Below, in pieces: positions 1-8,014 of a DNA stretch of 64,000 nt. Position numbers and translations under genes: made by a program. The notes beneath the pieces were generated by a model that was not told the DNA's origin, did not search any database, and saw only the letters and a program-made list of their open reading frames with translations. How positions within the stretch are numbered: the first letter of the stretch is position 1; each line of letters starts with the position of its first letter. The stretch covers positions 1-64,000 of the forward strand of contig NZ_ONZF01000009.1 of the NCBI RefSeq assembly GCF_900302445.1, read 5' to 3'. The stretch comes from Palleronia abyssalis. Lineage in GTDB: Bacteria; Pseudomonadota; Alphaproteobacteria; Rhodobacterales; Rhodobacteraceae.

Positions 1-125
1 ACCGACCGTAGAGTTTCACCCATGCGTGCGTCCGAAGCTGCTGGCGGATTGCGGTGTAGCAGCTTGATTCTACGGCGCTTTCAGGCGCACGCAACCTTCC
101 CCAACCGATTTGGATGAATAAGCCG
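1..125. other. Non-LivM sequence abutting truncated livM; possible mobile-element end
   Basis: The LivM-like reading frame is interrupted upstream by a TGA at 115-117, and the residues encoded before it do not resemble a LivM permease. The similarity starts abruptly at about 125-133, next to CCGGGTTTATACC. Read on the minus strand, the DNA leaving the junction begins CCCGGCTTATTCATCC, which would suit the terminus of an insertion sequence. No transposase can be read in so short a stretch, so the family is unknown and the mobile-element reading is inference. Confidence 0.35.
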
Positions 126-447
126 GGTTTATACCTTCCAGATCGAGCCGCATAACTACGGGTTCGCCTTCATCGTCAATATCCTTACGGTCGTGATCCT
201 GGGTGGCCGGACGACCCTGCTGGGACCGATCATGGGTGCGCTGATCATGGCGCTGCTGCCCGAAATCGCGCGCCCCCTGGCCGAAAACCGGCAGGCCGTG
301 AACGGCATCATCCTGATCCTCGTCATCACCTTCCTGCCCAACGGGGTGGGCGACGAGATCGTGTTCTGGTTCCGCAGACGGAAACAGGCCCGCCATCAGG
401 CGGCGGCCAAGAAAAAGGAGGCCCGCGATGCCGTCACTTCATCTTGA
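118..447 (+). pseudogene. livM: Branched-chain amino acid ABC permease LivM, 3' fragment
   Basis: The frame encodes the last part of a LivM-type inner-membrane permease: a hydrophobic stretch ending VVILGG, the typical GP-x-x-GA turn (GPIMGALIMALLPE) and a further membrane helix around the NGIILILV residues, then a basic cytoplasmic tail rich in Lys, Arg and Ala. A TGA at 115-117 blocks the frame upstream, so the N-terminal two thirds of the permease is missing or lies beyond an insertion to the left. The stop overlaps the livG start by 20 bases, the usual liv arrangement, so the fragment was once the gene before livG. If no other permease exists nearby, this transporter cannot work as encoded. 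Fragment identity is fairly sure; whether it is a pseudogene depends on sequence left of the window. Confidence 0.65.
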
Positions 448-1195
448 GAACGTGGCCAAGCACTTCGGCGGCCTGAAGGCCGTCGACCAGGTCACGATGG
501 AGGTCCGCCCGGGTGAAATCACCGGGCTGATCGGACCCAACGGCGCTGGCAAGTCCACGGTCGTCAACATGATCTCCGGCGTGCTGTCGCTGACCCATGG
601 GGACATCACCGTCGACGGCACCAGCCTTGCGACCGACCGGGCCGATATCGTGGCGCGGAAAGGCGTGGCGCGCACGTTCCAGAACATCCGCCTTCTGCCC
701 GAGGCGTCGGTTCTGGAAAACGTCCTGATCGGCTTTCACAGGCGTGAGGAGGCGTCCATCCTCAGCCAGCTTCTCGGGCTGCCCTCGGCGCGCCGGGACA
801 CGAAACGGTTCGAGGCCAAGACCTGGGATCTATTGCGCCGCTTCCGCATGGAGGACTACGCCGAGTTCGAGGCCGGAAACCTGGCCTACGGCCACCAGCG
901 GCGCGTCGAGATGATGCGCGCCATCGCGGCCGAGCCTGATATCGTCCTGCTGGACGAGCCTGTGGCGGGCATGAACGACGTCGAAAGCGAGGAGCTGGCC
1001 ACGATCTTCAAGGAGCTTGCCGCAAGCGGCATGGCGCTTTTGCTGATCGAGCATAATGTCGGCTTCGTCACCCGGCTGTGCAAACAGGTCTACGTTCTGG
1101 ACAGCGGGCGCATGATCGCATCGGGCACACCGGAAGAGGTCATTCGCGACCCGCAGGTGGTCGCCGCGTATATCGGAACATCGGGGGGGCAGTGA
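428..1195 (+). CDS. livG: Branched-chain-type ABC transporter ATP-binding protein LivG
   Basis: A 255-residue cytoplasmic ATPase of a Liv/HAAT uptake system, one half of the nucleotide-binding pair. Walker A is GPNGAGKST at residues 36-44, the signature region is LAYGHQRR near 150 and Walker B is LLDEP near 174, followed by an H-loop in IEHNVGFV. The signature is slightly unusual, since LivG proteins normally read LSYGQQRR. The start at 428 has a strong AAGGAGG about seven bases upstream and lies inside the end of livM. It is followed one base later by livF. The substrate cannot be told from the ATPase; the family moves branched-chain amino acids but also aromatic acids and amides. Confidence 0.93.
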   Translation: MPSLHLENVAKHFGGLKAVDQVTMEVRPGEITGLIGPNGAGKSTVVNMISGVLSLTHGDITVDGTSLATDRADIVARKGVARTFQNIRLLPEASVLENVLIGFHRREEASILSQLLGLPSARRDTKRFEAKTWDLLRRFRMEDYAEFEAGNLAYGHQRRVEMMRAIAAEPDIVLLDEPVAGMNDVESEELATIFKELAASGMALLLIEHNVGFVTRLCKQVYVLDSGRMIASGTPEEVIRDPQVVAAYIGTSGGQ

Positions 1196-1196
1196 C

Positions 1197-1904
1197 ATGA
1201 CCAAACTCAAGATCAACGATCTGCATGTCGCCTATGGCGGTGTGAACGCCTTGCGGGGCGTCTCGCTCTATATCGAGGAAGGCGAGATGGTCGCGCTGAT
1301 CGGGTCCAACGGGGCCGGCAAGTCGACCCTGCTGAATGCCCTGTCCAACGTGGTGAAACGCAAGTCGGGCGAGATTGCGTTCGAAGGACGCGATACCCGC
1401 GGGATGTCGCCTTATGCGGTCGCACGTCAGGGTTTGCTGCACGTGCCGGAAGGGCGCCAGATCCTGTCGGACATGAGCGTTTTCGAGAACCTTCAGGTCG
1501 GCCTGATCGCCCGGGGAAAGCGTAAGGCGATGTATACGCTGGATCACGTCTATGAGCTGTTTCCCGTGCTGGAAGAGCGTCGCGACCAGATCGCGGGCAC
1601 CTTGTCGGGCGGTCAGCAGCAGATGCTGGCCATTGGCCGTGCGCTTATGGGCGGTCCGCATCTTCTGTTGCTGGACGAGCCGTCGCTGGGATTGTCGCCG
1701 CTGATCACGGATCAGGTGTTCGACGCGCTGAAGAAGCTGAATGCCGAGGGGCTGACCGTCCTGCTGGTCGAACAGAACGCGCATCGGGCGTTGGCGGCCA
1801 CCAGCCGGGCCTATGTCCTCGATCGCGGAACGATCTCGTTCGAGGGCAAGAGCGCCGAGATCGCGGGCAACAAGGCCGTGATCGACAGCTATCTCGGCGC
1901 CTGA
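1197..1904 (+). CDS. livF: Branched-chain-type ABC transporter ATP-binding protein LivF
   Basis: A 235-residue ATPase, the second nucleotide-binding subunit of the same Liv-type importer as the preceding livG. It carries Walker A GSNGAGKST near residue 37, the signature LSGGQQQML near 135 and Walker B LLLDEPSLGL near 156, which is the typical LivF wording. It starts one base after the livG stop and ends three bases before the next gene, so all three are cotranscribed. It pairs with a broken permease at the left edge. The orphan Liv-type binding protein at 13835-14959 could be its former partner, but that is only an inference from family. Confidence 0.94.
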   Translation: MTKLKINDLHVAYGGVNALRGVSLYIEEGEMVALIGSNGAGKSTLLNALSNVVKRKSGEIAFEGRDTRGMSPYAVARQGLLHVPEGRQILSDMSVFENLQVGLIARGKRKAMYTLDHVYELFPVLEERRDQIAGTLSGGQQQMLAIGRALMGGPHLLLLDEPSLGLSPLITDQVFDALKKLNAEGLTVLLVEQNAHRALAATSRAYVLDRGTISFEGKSAEIAGNKAVIDSYLGA

Positions 1905-1907
1905 TCC

Positions 1908-2720
1908 ATGCACCGACTTGCCCTTCATCAACTCAGCCTGCGCGATGTCGCGCCGGTCGATCTTCCCGGCATCGCGGCCTCGGTCGGGGTGGATACCGTG
2001 TCGGTCTTCGTCACGCCGCCGTCCCCGGATCTCGACATTTTCCCGAAGGTCGAACGCGGGACGGCCGCCGCCTTCCGGTCCGCCTGTTCCGAGAACGGGG
2101 TCGGGGTCCACAATATCGAGGTGTTCTCGATCGGCCCCGAGACCGATGTGGCCCAGTTTTCATCGGCGCTGGACCTCGGGGCCGAGATCGGGGCCAAGCG
2201 CCTGACGGCCCTGGTCCAGGACAGCGACACGGGCCGGGTGGACGATCGCATGGGCGCGCTTGCCACAGCGGCGGCGTCCCGCGGGATCGCGGTCAGTATT
2301 GAGTTCATGAAGTTCTCCGAATGCCGGTCGATCGGCGCGGGCAGCGATCTTCTGACCCGGATCGGGCATGACAACCTCAGCCTGCTGGTCGATCCGCTGC
2401 ATCTGTTTCGCACGGGCGGAACCGTGGCCGATCTGGCCGCCGTGGATCCGGCACTGATCGGTGCCGCGCAGGTTTGCGACGGGCCGCTGGACGCCCCGAA
2501 GAACCCGTTCGCCGAAGCGGTCGAGGATCGCGGCATCCCGTCTGAAGGCGGGTTTCCGCTTCTCGATTTTCTGAACGCTTTGCCGGACGGGACGCCTCTG
2601 GACATGGAAATCCCGATGAAGCGCCTGGAAAAGGCCGGCATGGGCCCGGTGGAACGTGCGCAAAAGCTGGTCGATGCCACGCGCGCCCTAATGGCTCGCA
2701 AAGGTGCTGGAAGGGGCTGA
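1908..2720 (+). CDS. Sugar phosphate isomerase/epimerase-type TIM-barrel protein
   Basis: A 270-residue protein of the xylose-isomerase-like TIM-barrel family (PF01261 type). It begins MHRLALHQLSL, has the metal-site-like strands ending in ISIEFM and DPLHLFR, and ends with the glutamate-containing MDMEIP-like strand near residue 228. Such enzymes isomerise, epimerise or dehydrate small polyhydroxylated acids with a divalent metal. It starts three bases after livF and precedes the FadN-like gene, so it belongs to a transport plus catabolic operon. A clear paralogue lies at 8011-8826 in the opposing operon, with matching N-terminus (xRLxLH) and the shared QVCDGPLDAP/QLCDGPLDRP motif, which argues for two related steps on related substrates. 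The exact reaction is unknown. Confidence 0.8.
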   Translation: MHRLALHQLSLRDVAPVDLPGIAASVGVDTVSVFVTPPSPDLDIFPKVERGTAAAFRSACSENGVGVHNIEVFSIGPETDVAQFSSALDLGAEIGAKRLTALVQDSDTGRVDDRMGALATAAASRGIAVSIEFMKFSECRSIGAGSDLLTRIGHDNLSLLVDPLHLFRTGGTVADLAAVDPALIGAAQVCDGPLDAPKNPFAEAVEDRGIPSEGGFPLLDFLNALPDGTPLDMEIPMKRLEKAGMGPVERAQKLVDATRALMARKGAGRG

Positions 2721-2756
2721 CCCCGCCCCGGCAAGCGCGCCAATCCCACAGACACG

Positions 2757-5081
2757 ATGAATAAAATGGACGGACACAGAATGACCCAAGGCCGCGATGG
2801 TGACGCAACAACGGATCGCAAACCTGCATTCGGCGCGGACACGGCAGGCGTGAAACGGGCCGCCGTCATCGGCGCCGGGGCGATGGGAAGCGGCATCGCG
2901 GCGCAGTTCGCGAATGCGGGCATACCGGTGGACCTGATCGACATTCCCGGCAAGGACGACCGGAACGGCCCCGCCGAAGCCGGGATCGCCCGTCAGTTGA
3001 CGGCGGGCGGGTTCATGGCGCCACAGGCGGCCGATCTGGTCGTGCCGGGCAATACAGAAGATCACTTGGACAGGGTCGCCGGGGCCGACTGGATCGTGGA
3101 AGCGATCATCGAGGATCTAGACCTCAAGCGCGACCTCTACCGCCGGCTCGAAGCTCATCGCCGACCCGGCAGCACCGTGTCCTCGAACACGTCGACGCTT
3201 TTGCGCGGCACGTTGGTCGACGGGTTGCCGGACGGCTTCGATCGGGACTACGTGATCAGCCACTTCTTCAACCCGCCGCGCCACATGCAACTGCTCGAGG
3301 TGGTCGAGGGGCCGAACTCGGACCCGGCCAGCGTGCAGCGCGCCTGGGACGCCGGACATCGCATCCTCGGCAAGACCGTGGTGGCCTGCCGCGACACCCC
3401 CGGCTTCATCGCGAACCGGATCGGCTGCTACTGGATCGCGATGGCCGTCCTGGAAGCGGACCGGCAGGGTCTGACCGTGGAAGAAGCGGATGCCGTGATC
3501 TCGGCATTCGGGGTTCCGCGCACCGGCGTCTTCGGTCTTCTGGACCTGATCGGGATCGACCTGATCCCGCTGGTCTGGGGCAGCCTCATCAAATCCCTGC
3601 CTCAGGACGACGGGGCACACGCGTTCGACCTGAACGCATCCGAGCTGTCGCAAAAGATGCAGACGGCCGGGCGGTTCGGGCGCAAGTCCGGCGGCGGCTT
3701 CTATCGCAAGGCCGAGGACAAATTGCGCGAGGCGCTGGACCTGACCACCCACGCGTATCGTCCGCAGCACAAGGCCCCCGACCTCCCGGGCAACGGGCGC
3801 GACCTTGCGGCCCTGATCGCGGCGGGCGGCAAAATGGGCGACTATGCGTGGTCGGTCCTGCGCAACCTGATCACGTATACCGCGTCGGTCGCCCCGGAGA
3901 TTGGCCATGACCTGCCGGGGATCGATACCGCCGTCGCGCTGGGATACGGATGGCGCGAAGGCCCGTTCCGGCAGGCGGATCGCGTCGGTGTCGCCGAAAT
4001 CGTGCAACGGATGAAAGCAGAAGGATCGGCCGTGCCGGCCCTGCTGGACGCCGCGGCCGGGGCAGGGGGCTTCTACGAGGGCGACGCCCCGCGCATCGAC
4101 CTGTCGGGGACACCCATCGCGCGGACCGACGACACCGCCCCGGCCGCGCCTGCCGTCCTTGCTGGCAACAGTGCCGCCAGGCTCGAGGACGCGGGCGACG
4201 GGCTGGGCATTCTGCGCGTCACCACGAAGATGGGGGTGTTCGCACCGGATGTCTTCGATGCGTTCGAGTCCGCGCTGTCGCGCACCGATCTGACCGCGCT
4301 TGTCCTTGCACCGGCGTCGCCCAAGGCCCTGTCGGCCGGGGCCGACCTAGCCAGCTTCATGGAATTGGCCAAGGATCCGGCCGCGTTGGATACGTTCCTG
4401 TCCCGCGGACAATCGGTCTTTTCGGCCCTGCGCACGGCCCCGATCCCCGTCGTGTCGGCGGTCCGGGGTCTTTGCCTGGGCGGCGGGTGCGAGATGACGC
4501 TGCACAGCGACCGGGTCGTCGCGCATGCCGAGGCCAAGATGGGCCTGCCCGAAACGCGGCTTGGCATTCTGCCCGGCTGGGGCGGTTGCACGCGCCTGCT
4601 CGCCCGGTTTTCGGACAGCGCGGCCGATCCGGGCTCCATCGCAGCGCGCGTCATGGACACCGTGCTTCCCGGCCCCGTCGCCAGTTCGGCCATGGAGGCG
4701 CGGACGCTCGGATTGCTGCGAGCCGAGGATGAAATCGTCATGCACGGGGACGACGTCGAAACCGTGGCCTGCCAGATCGCGCGGACCATGGCGCGCGACG
4801 GCTACACCGCCCCCGGACCGGCGTTTCTGAATGTCTCGGGACCGGCGGGGTTGAACGCCGCGCTTGCCTCGGCACGGGCCGCCCATGAAGAAGGCCGGAT
4901 CGACGAAGCGACGTTCCAGATCGCCGAAGACCTTGCCGCTGTTCTGACGGGTGGCGCAAAGGGCGCTCCCGCGCAGCCGATGGCCGAGACCGCCATGCAC
5001 GCCCTGGAACGCGACGCGGTCCTGCGGATGGCCGCGCGTCCCGAGACGATGGACCGGATGCGGCAGACCCTTGGGCGGTGA
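2757..5081 (+). CDS. FadN-like 3-hydroxyacyl-CoA dehydrogenase / enoyl-CoA hydratase fusion
   Basis: A 774-residue bifunctional beta-oxidation enzyme. The NAD-binding 3-hydroxyacyl-CoA dehydrogenase half comes first, with GAGAMGSG at residues 39-46, the catalytic His in SHFFNPP near 167 and DTPGFIANRIG near 214. A crotonase-fold half follows from about 480, with the oxyanion region LCLGGGCE near 570 and both hydratase glutamates present (in GGCEMTLHSD and GLPETRLGILPG). This order, dehydrogenase then hydratase, is that of Bacillus FadN and the reverse of E. coli FadB. The start is uncertain: ATGs at 2757, 2766 and 2781 are all in frame and none has a strong ribosome site. The stop lies three bases from the stop of the converging ligase gene. 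It probably works on an acyl-CoA made by that ligase. Confidence 0.9.
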   Translation: MNKMDGHRMTQGRDGDATTDRKPAFGADTAGVKRAAVIGAGAMGSGIAAQFANAGIPVDLIDIPGKDDRNGPAEAGIARQLTAGGFMAPQAADLVVPGNTEDHLDRVAGADWIVEAIIEDLDLKRDLYRRLEAHRRPGSTVSSNTSTLLRGTLVDGLPDGFDRDYVISHFFNPPRHMQLLEVVEGPNSDPASVQRAWDAGHRILGKTVVACRDTPGFIANRIGCYWIAMAVLEADRQGLTVEEADAVISAFGVPRTGVFGLLDLIGIDLIPLVWGSLIKSLPQDDGAHAFDLNASELSQKMQTAGRFGRKSGGGFYRKAEDKLREALDLTTHAYRPQHKAPDLPGNGRDLAALIAAGGKMGDYAWSVLRNLITYTASVAPEIGHDLPGIDTAVALGYGWREGPFRQADRVGVAEIVQRMKAEGSAVPALLDAAAGAGGFYEGDAPRIDLSGTPIARTDDTAPAAPAVLAGNSAARLEDAGDGLGILRVTTKMGVFAPDVFDAFESALSRTDLTALVLAPASPKALSAGADLASFMELAKDPAALDTFLSRGQSVFSALRTAPIPVVSAVRGLCLGGGCEMTLHSDRVVAHAEAKMGLPETRLGILPGWGGCTRLLARFSDSAADPGSIAARVMDTVLPGPVASSAMEARTLGLLRAEDEIVMHGDDVETVACQIARTMARDGYTAPGPAFLNVSGPAGLNAALASARAAHEEGRIDEATFQIAEDLAAVLTGGAKGAPAQPMAETAMHALERDAVLRMAARPETMDRMRQTLGR

Positions 5082-5084
5082 TCC

Positions 5085-6569
5085 CTAGACCAGCTTTTCC
5101 ACCTCTTCGCGCAGGATCTTTCCGCTGACCGACCGGGGCAGGGCGTCCATCTCGACGAAGATGACCGCCTTGGGGCGCTTGTAGCTGGCCAGTTCGGCGC
5201 GGCAGAGCGCGATCACCGCCGCCTCGTCCAGGTCCGCGGCGCGCGCGATCACGGCGACGGGCACCTCGCCCCATTTCGGGTCCGGCTTGCGCACGACGAT
5301 TGCGTCGGCCACGCGCGGGTCGGACAGAAGCACACGCTCGATCTCGGCGGGATAGATGTTCTCGCCGCCTGATTTGATGAGGTATTTCGACCGGCCGACG
5401 AACACGTATCCATCGCCCTCGCGGCGGAACATGTCGCCCATGTGGAACCAGCCCTCGGCAAAGTCCTTCTGGTTGACCGCGGCGTTGTTCCAGTACCCGG
5501 AGAACACCGTGGGGCCGCGCACCCAGGCTTCGCCCGCCTCTCCGTCCGGCACGTCGCGGCCTTGAGGATCGCACAGGCGCAGTTCCGTCAGGCTCGACAA
5601 GCGTTTGACGAATTCCGTGGGGCGGTCCCCGACCGGGATCAGATGGCTTGAAAGCGGGCCCATTCCGGTTTCGGTCGCGCCGAAGGAATCCAGGTACGGC
5701 GCGCCCACCAGACGGGTGATCTTCGCGATCACGTCCGAGGGGACAAGATCCGCCATGCACCCCACCGCGCGCACGCCCCGGATCGTCGGCTTGCGGACTT
5801 CGAGGCGGTCGATCAGCGGCTCGATCGTGGCCGGGACCAACAGCAGCCACCCGACCGGGAAACGTTCCAGCGCGTCGATGATCGCATCCGCGTCGAACCC
5901 GTCGACCACATAGCCGGGCGCGCCTGACATGAGGGTCGAGACCAGATGCTCCGTGCCGCCGATATGATACATTGGCGCCCACGACACATAGCCGTCCCCG
6001 GGCAGGATCCCGAGGTCCAGGCGCAGCGTGCTCATCCGTGCCAGCTGGGCGCGGTGGCTGATCACGGCCGCCTTCGGACGGCCGGTGGTGCCTGACGTAT
6101 AGATGATGAACAGCCCGTCTTCCGGCCCGGCCGCGCAGGTCGTGTCGCCGTCCGCCGCCAGGCTGTCGAAGCCGGTCACCTCAACGCCCGCCGTCAGGCC
6201 GCGCGCCACGTCCATTTGACGCGCCGAGGCCACGATCAGGGACGGCTCGACCAGGGTGGTGCAGTAATCCAGCTCTGCCGGGGACAGCCGCGTGTTCTGA
6301 CAGGCGGTCATCAAGCCCAGCTTCGCCCCGGCCAGTCCCAGAACGACATAGTCGAGGGAATTTTCCGAGATGACGACCACCCGCTCGCCCCGCACCAACC
6401 CCCGGGCGGCAAGACCGGCGGCGCATCGGTCGATCCGCTGGACAAGCTGGTGAAAGGTCAGATCGGTCGCCCCGTCAATCAGGGCAAGTTTGTCTGGCGT
6501 CGTTCGCGCCCGCATTGCGATCAGCGGATAGACGGTCGTCTGCGCGGCCTGGGCGATTGGATCGGTCAT
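5085..6569 (-). CDS. AMP-forming acyl-CoA ligase (class I adenylate-forming)
   Basis: A 494-residue acyl- or aryl-CoA synthetase. It shows the P-loop-like YTSGTTGRPK at residues 157-166, an A5-type GATETGMGP, the hinge region with GRSKYLIKSGGENIYP and the C-terminal catalytic lysine in SVSGKILREE. The start at 6569 is chosen because GGAG lies 12 bases upstream and the longer frame would run into the end of the preceding gene at 6574. It is the last gene of the leftward operon that opens at 8826. It would activate a free carboxylic acid to its CoA thioester for the FadN-like enzyme converging on it and for the two hotdog proteins upstream. The substrate cannot be named; medium-chain, dicarboxylic and cyclic acids are all possible in this family. 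Confidence 0.9.
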   Translation of the reverse strand: MTDPIAQAAQTTVYPLIAMRARTTPDKLALIDGATDLTFHQLVQRIDRCAAGLAARGLVRGERVVVISENSLDYVVLGLAGAKLGLMTACQNTRLSPAELDYCTTLVEPSLIVASARQMDVARGLTAGVEVTGFDSLAADGDTTCAAGPEDGLFIIYTSGTTGRPKAAVISHRAQLARMSTLRLDLGILPGDGYVSWAPMYHIGGTEHLVSTLMSGAPGYVVDGFDADAIIDALERFPVGWLLLVPATIEPLIDRLEVRKPTIRGVRAVGCMADLVPSDVIAKITRLVGAPYLDSFGATETGMGPLSSHLIPVGDRPTEFVKRLSSLTELRLCDPQGRDVPDGEAGEAWVRGPTVFSGYWNNAAVNQKDFAEGWFHMGDMFRREGDGYVFVGRSKYLIKSGGENIYPAEIERVLLSDPRVADAIVVRKPDPKWGEVPVAVIARAADLDEAAVIALCRAELASYKRPKAVIFVEMDALPRSVSGKILREEVEKLV

Positions 6570-6573
6570 TGCG

Positions 6574-6912
6574 CTATCTCCGAACCTTGACCACGGGCAG
6601 GTCATCCCCGGCGCGGTAGAGCGCGGCGTGATCGCCTTCATCGCGGGCGATCACGGTGTCGCCCTCCACGACATTCCCAAGGAATTGCGCGTCGATCCGG
6701 CTGACGTCGCCGTCCGGATCGGCCGCCATCATCGCGCTGATCAGGTAGGCCAGGTTCGCCGGACCGGGGTTCACCCGGTTGGGCCCGAACCCGGCGGCGG
6801 CGGCGGCATCGCGCGAAAGGTGTATCTGGTTGTCGTCTGCCAACAGGTCGCACCACAGGGCCATGTCATCGGCCGAGATCGGGCCGTGGGCGGTATCGGG
6901 AAATCGGGTCAT
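6574..6912 (-). CDS. MaoC-like hotdog hydratase subunit (catalytic-type half)
   Basis: A 112-residue single hotdog domain. It holds the R-specific enoyl-CoA hydratase signature as D-x4-H within LADDNQIHLSRDAAAAAGFG, followed by the conserved NPGPANLAYL helix, so it carries the putative catalytic Asp/His dyad. It overlaps the preceding gene by ATGA and ends five bases before the ligase start. The partner just upstream is also hotdog-like but lacks this motif, so the two are likely a heteromeric MaoC-type hydratase, with one binding and one catalytic half, as in several split MaoC systems. It would hydrate an enoyl-CoA made from the ligase product. Family confidence is good; the substrate is unknown. 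Confidence 0.75.
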   Translation of the reverse strand: MTRFPDTAHGPISADDMALWCDLLADDNQIHLSRDAAAAAGFGPNRVNPGPANLAYLISAMMAADPDGDVSRIDAQFLGNVVEGDTVIARDEGDHAALYRAGDDLPVVKVRR

Positions 6913-7340
6913 GGGGTCTCCGTCGCCGGGAAGATGATGTGAAGGCGCGTCTCGGTGAACGGGGCGCCGTCAGACAATGTGATCGCAAGATGCAGATGAT
7001 CGGCCTGCCCGAAGCGACGGCTTGGCTTGCGCTGAATGTCCAGGATGCGGGCGGTGACGGTATAGCAGCGCCCCACCTCGAGCGGTCGGGTGGCGTCGAT
7101 CTGGCACCGTGCCAGAACGGGCCCGTCCGCGAAGGCAAGTCCCAGCCCGGTGCTCAGATCCGCGATGGGTAGGGGCAGCCCGCCAAGCGCGCCCACGAAG
7201 GCAAAGATCGGATGTGCCCTTTGGTCCGACCGCGCGGGTGCGTCCGACATCCGCCGCACGAGGTCGTCACGCGCCGCGGTCAGGTCGAACCGGCCGGCGG
7301 GAAGGGTCTCTCCGACCTTGGGGGCGGCGGCTTGCGTCAT
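6909..7340 (-). CDS. Hotdog-fold protein, MaoC N-terminal-like partner
   Basis: A 143-residue protein whose pattern (HPIFAFVGALGGLPLP, a central helix, then strands ending in RPLEVGRCYTVTARILDI and HLAITLSDG) matches the non-catalytic N-terminal half of MaoC-type dehydratases. It lacks the D-x4-H motif seen in the next gene. It overlaps both neighbours by four bases (ATGA), so it is tightly translationally coupled with the catalytic-type hotdog gene, which supports a stoichiometric complex. It could instead be an independent thioesterase-like hotdog protein; no thioesterase residues are evident. Confidence 0.62.
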   Translation of the reverse strand: MTQAAAPKVGETLPAGRFDLTAARDDLVRRMSDAPARSDQRAHPIFAFVGALGGLPLPIADLSTGLGLAFADGPVLARCQIDATRPLEVGRCYTVTARILDIQRKPSRRFGQADHLHLAITLSDGAPFTETRLHIIFPATETP

Positions 7341-8014
7341 CCGGTCGGGATGGCAAGGTCGATGGGAAGGCGCTTGGCCTCGGCGTGGACCAGATAGGCC
7401 GTGGCACTGACGCCACGCGCGTGCAGATCCGCAAGCCCGTCGAGAAGCAGCGTCAGGGTCTGGTCGATGTCGCCGCGTTCCGGAAGCTCGATGAACAGGA
7501 AGGCACCGGGCGGGTCGCCCAGATCATCGGCCGGCGGACCGACGCAATCCTCCACATGGCAGGGCAGGGTGGCGCCGATACGTTCCGCCAGGCTTGCCAG
7601 CCGGCCCCGCGCGGCCTGGTCTTCCGTGGCGGGGCGATTGACCTGCACCACGATGCGGCGTTGTGCGGGGGGGATCGCAAGATCGCCCGCATGGGTCCAG
7701 CAGCCGTATCGGGCAGACAGGAAGCGCCCCTCGTCTTCGCGCAGTTCGTCCACGCGCGCCCATCCATCGATCCGGTCGAAAATGGCACCCGGGGTGTCGA
7801 ACGCGATCTCGGCGATGCCAAGGTAGGGGGCGCTTTGGCCCGGCGACGTCCACAGGACGCGGCGCACGTGGTTCTGGACGTACCAGACAAGGCCGGGCAG
7901 ATCGCGCGCGATCTCGGCATGCGGGCCGGACCAGTGGGCGTGAAACGCCGCATCGGTCATGTCGCGGCGCTTCTCGATCAGGGTGACGCGCTTGTCGGGC
8001 TGCACGGGGGTCAT
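7337..8014 (-). CDS. EthD-domain protein
   Basis: A 225-residue protein with an EthD-type ferredoxin-like barrel in the first 110 residues. The hallmark is RRDMTDAAFHAHWSGPHAEIA followed by VWYVQNHV. The second half, from about residue 115, resembles a second degenerate alpha/beta barrel (RIVVQVNRPA, later FLFIELPERGD). EthD-like proteins occur beside oxygenases and in polyketide- or lactone-processing clusters, where some are small isomerases or cyclases with unproven roles. It overlaps the upstream TIM-barrel gene and the downstream hotdog gene by ATGA, placing it firmly inside the CoA operon. The function in this pathway is unknown. Confidence 0.75.
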   Translation of the reverse strand: MTPVQPDKRVTLIEKRRDMTDAAFHAHWSGPHAEIARDLPGLVWYVQNHVRRVLWTSPGQSAPYLGIAEIAFDTPGAIFDRIDGWARVDELREDEGRFLSARYGCWTHAGDLAIPPAQRRIVVQVNRPATEDQAARGRLASLAERIGATLPCHVEDCVGPPADDLGDPPGAFLFIELPERGDIDQTLTLLLDGLADLHARGVSATAYLVHAEAKRLPIDLAIPTG

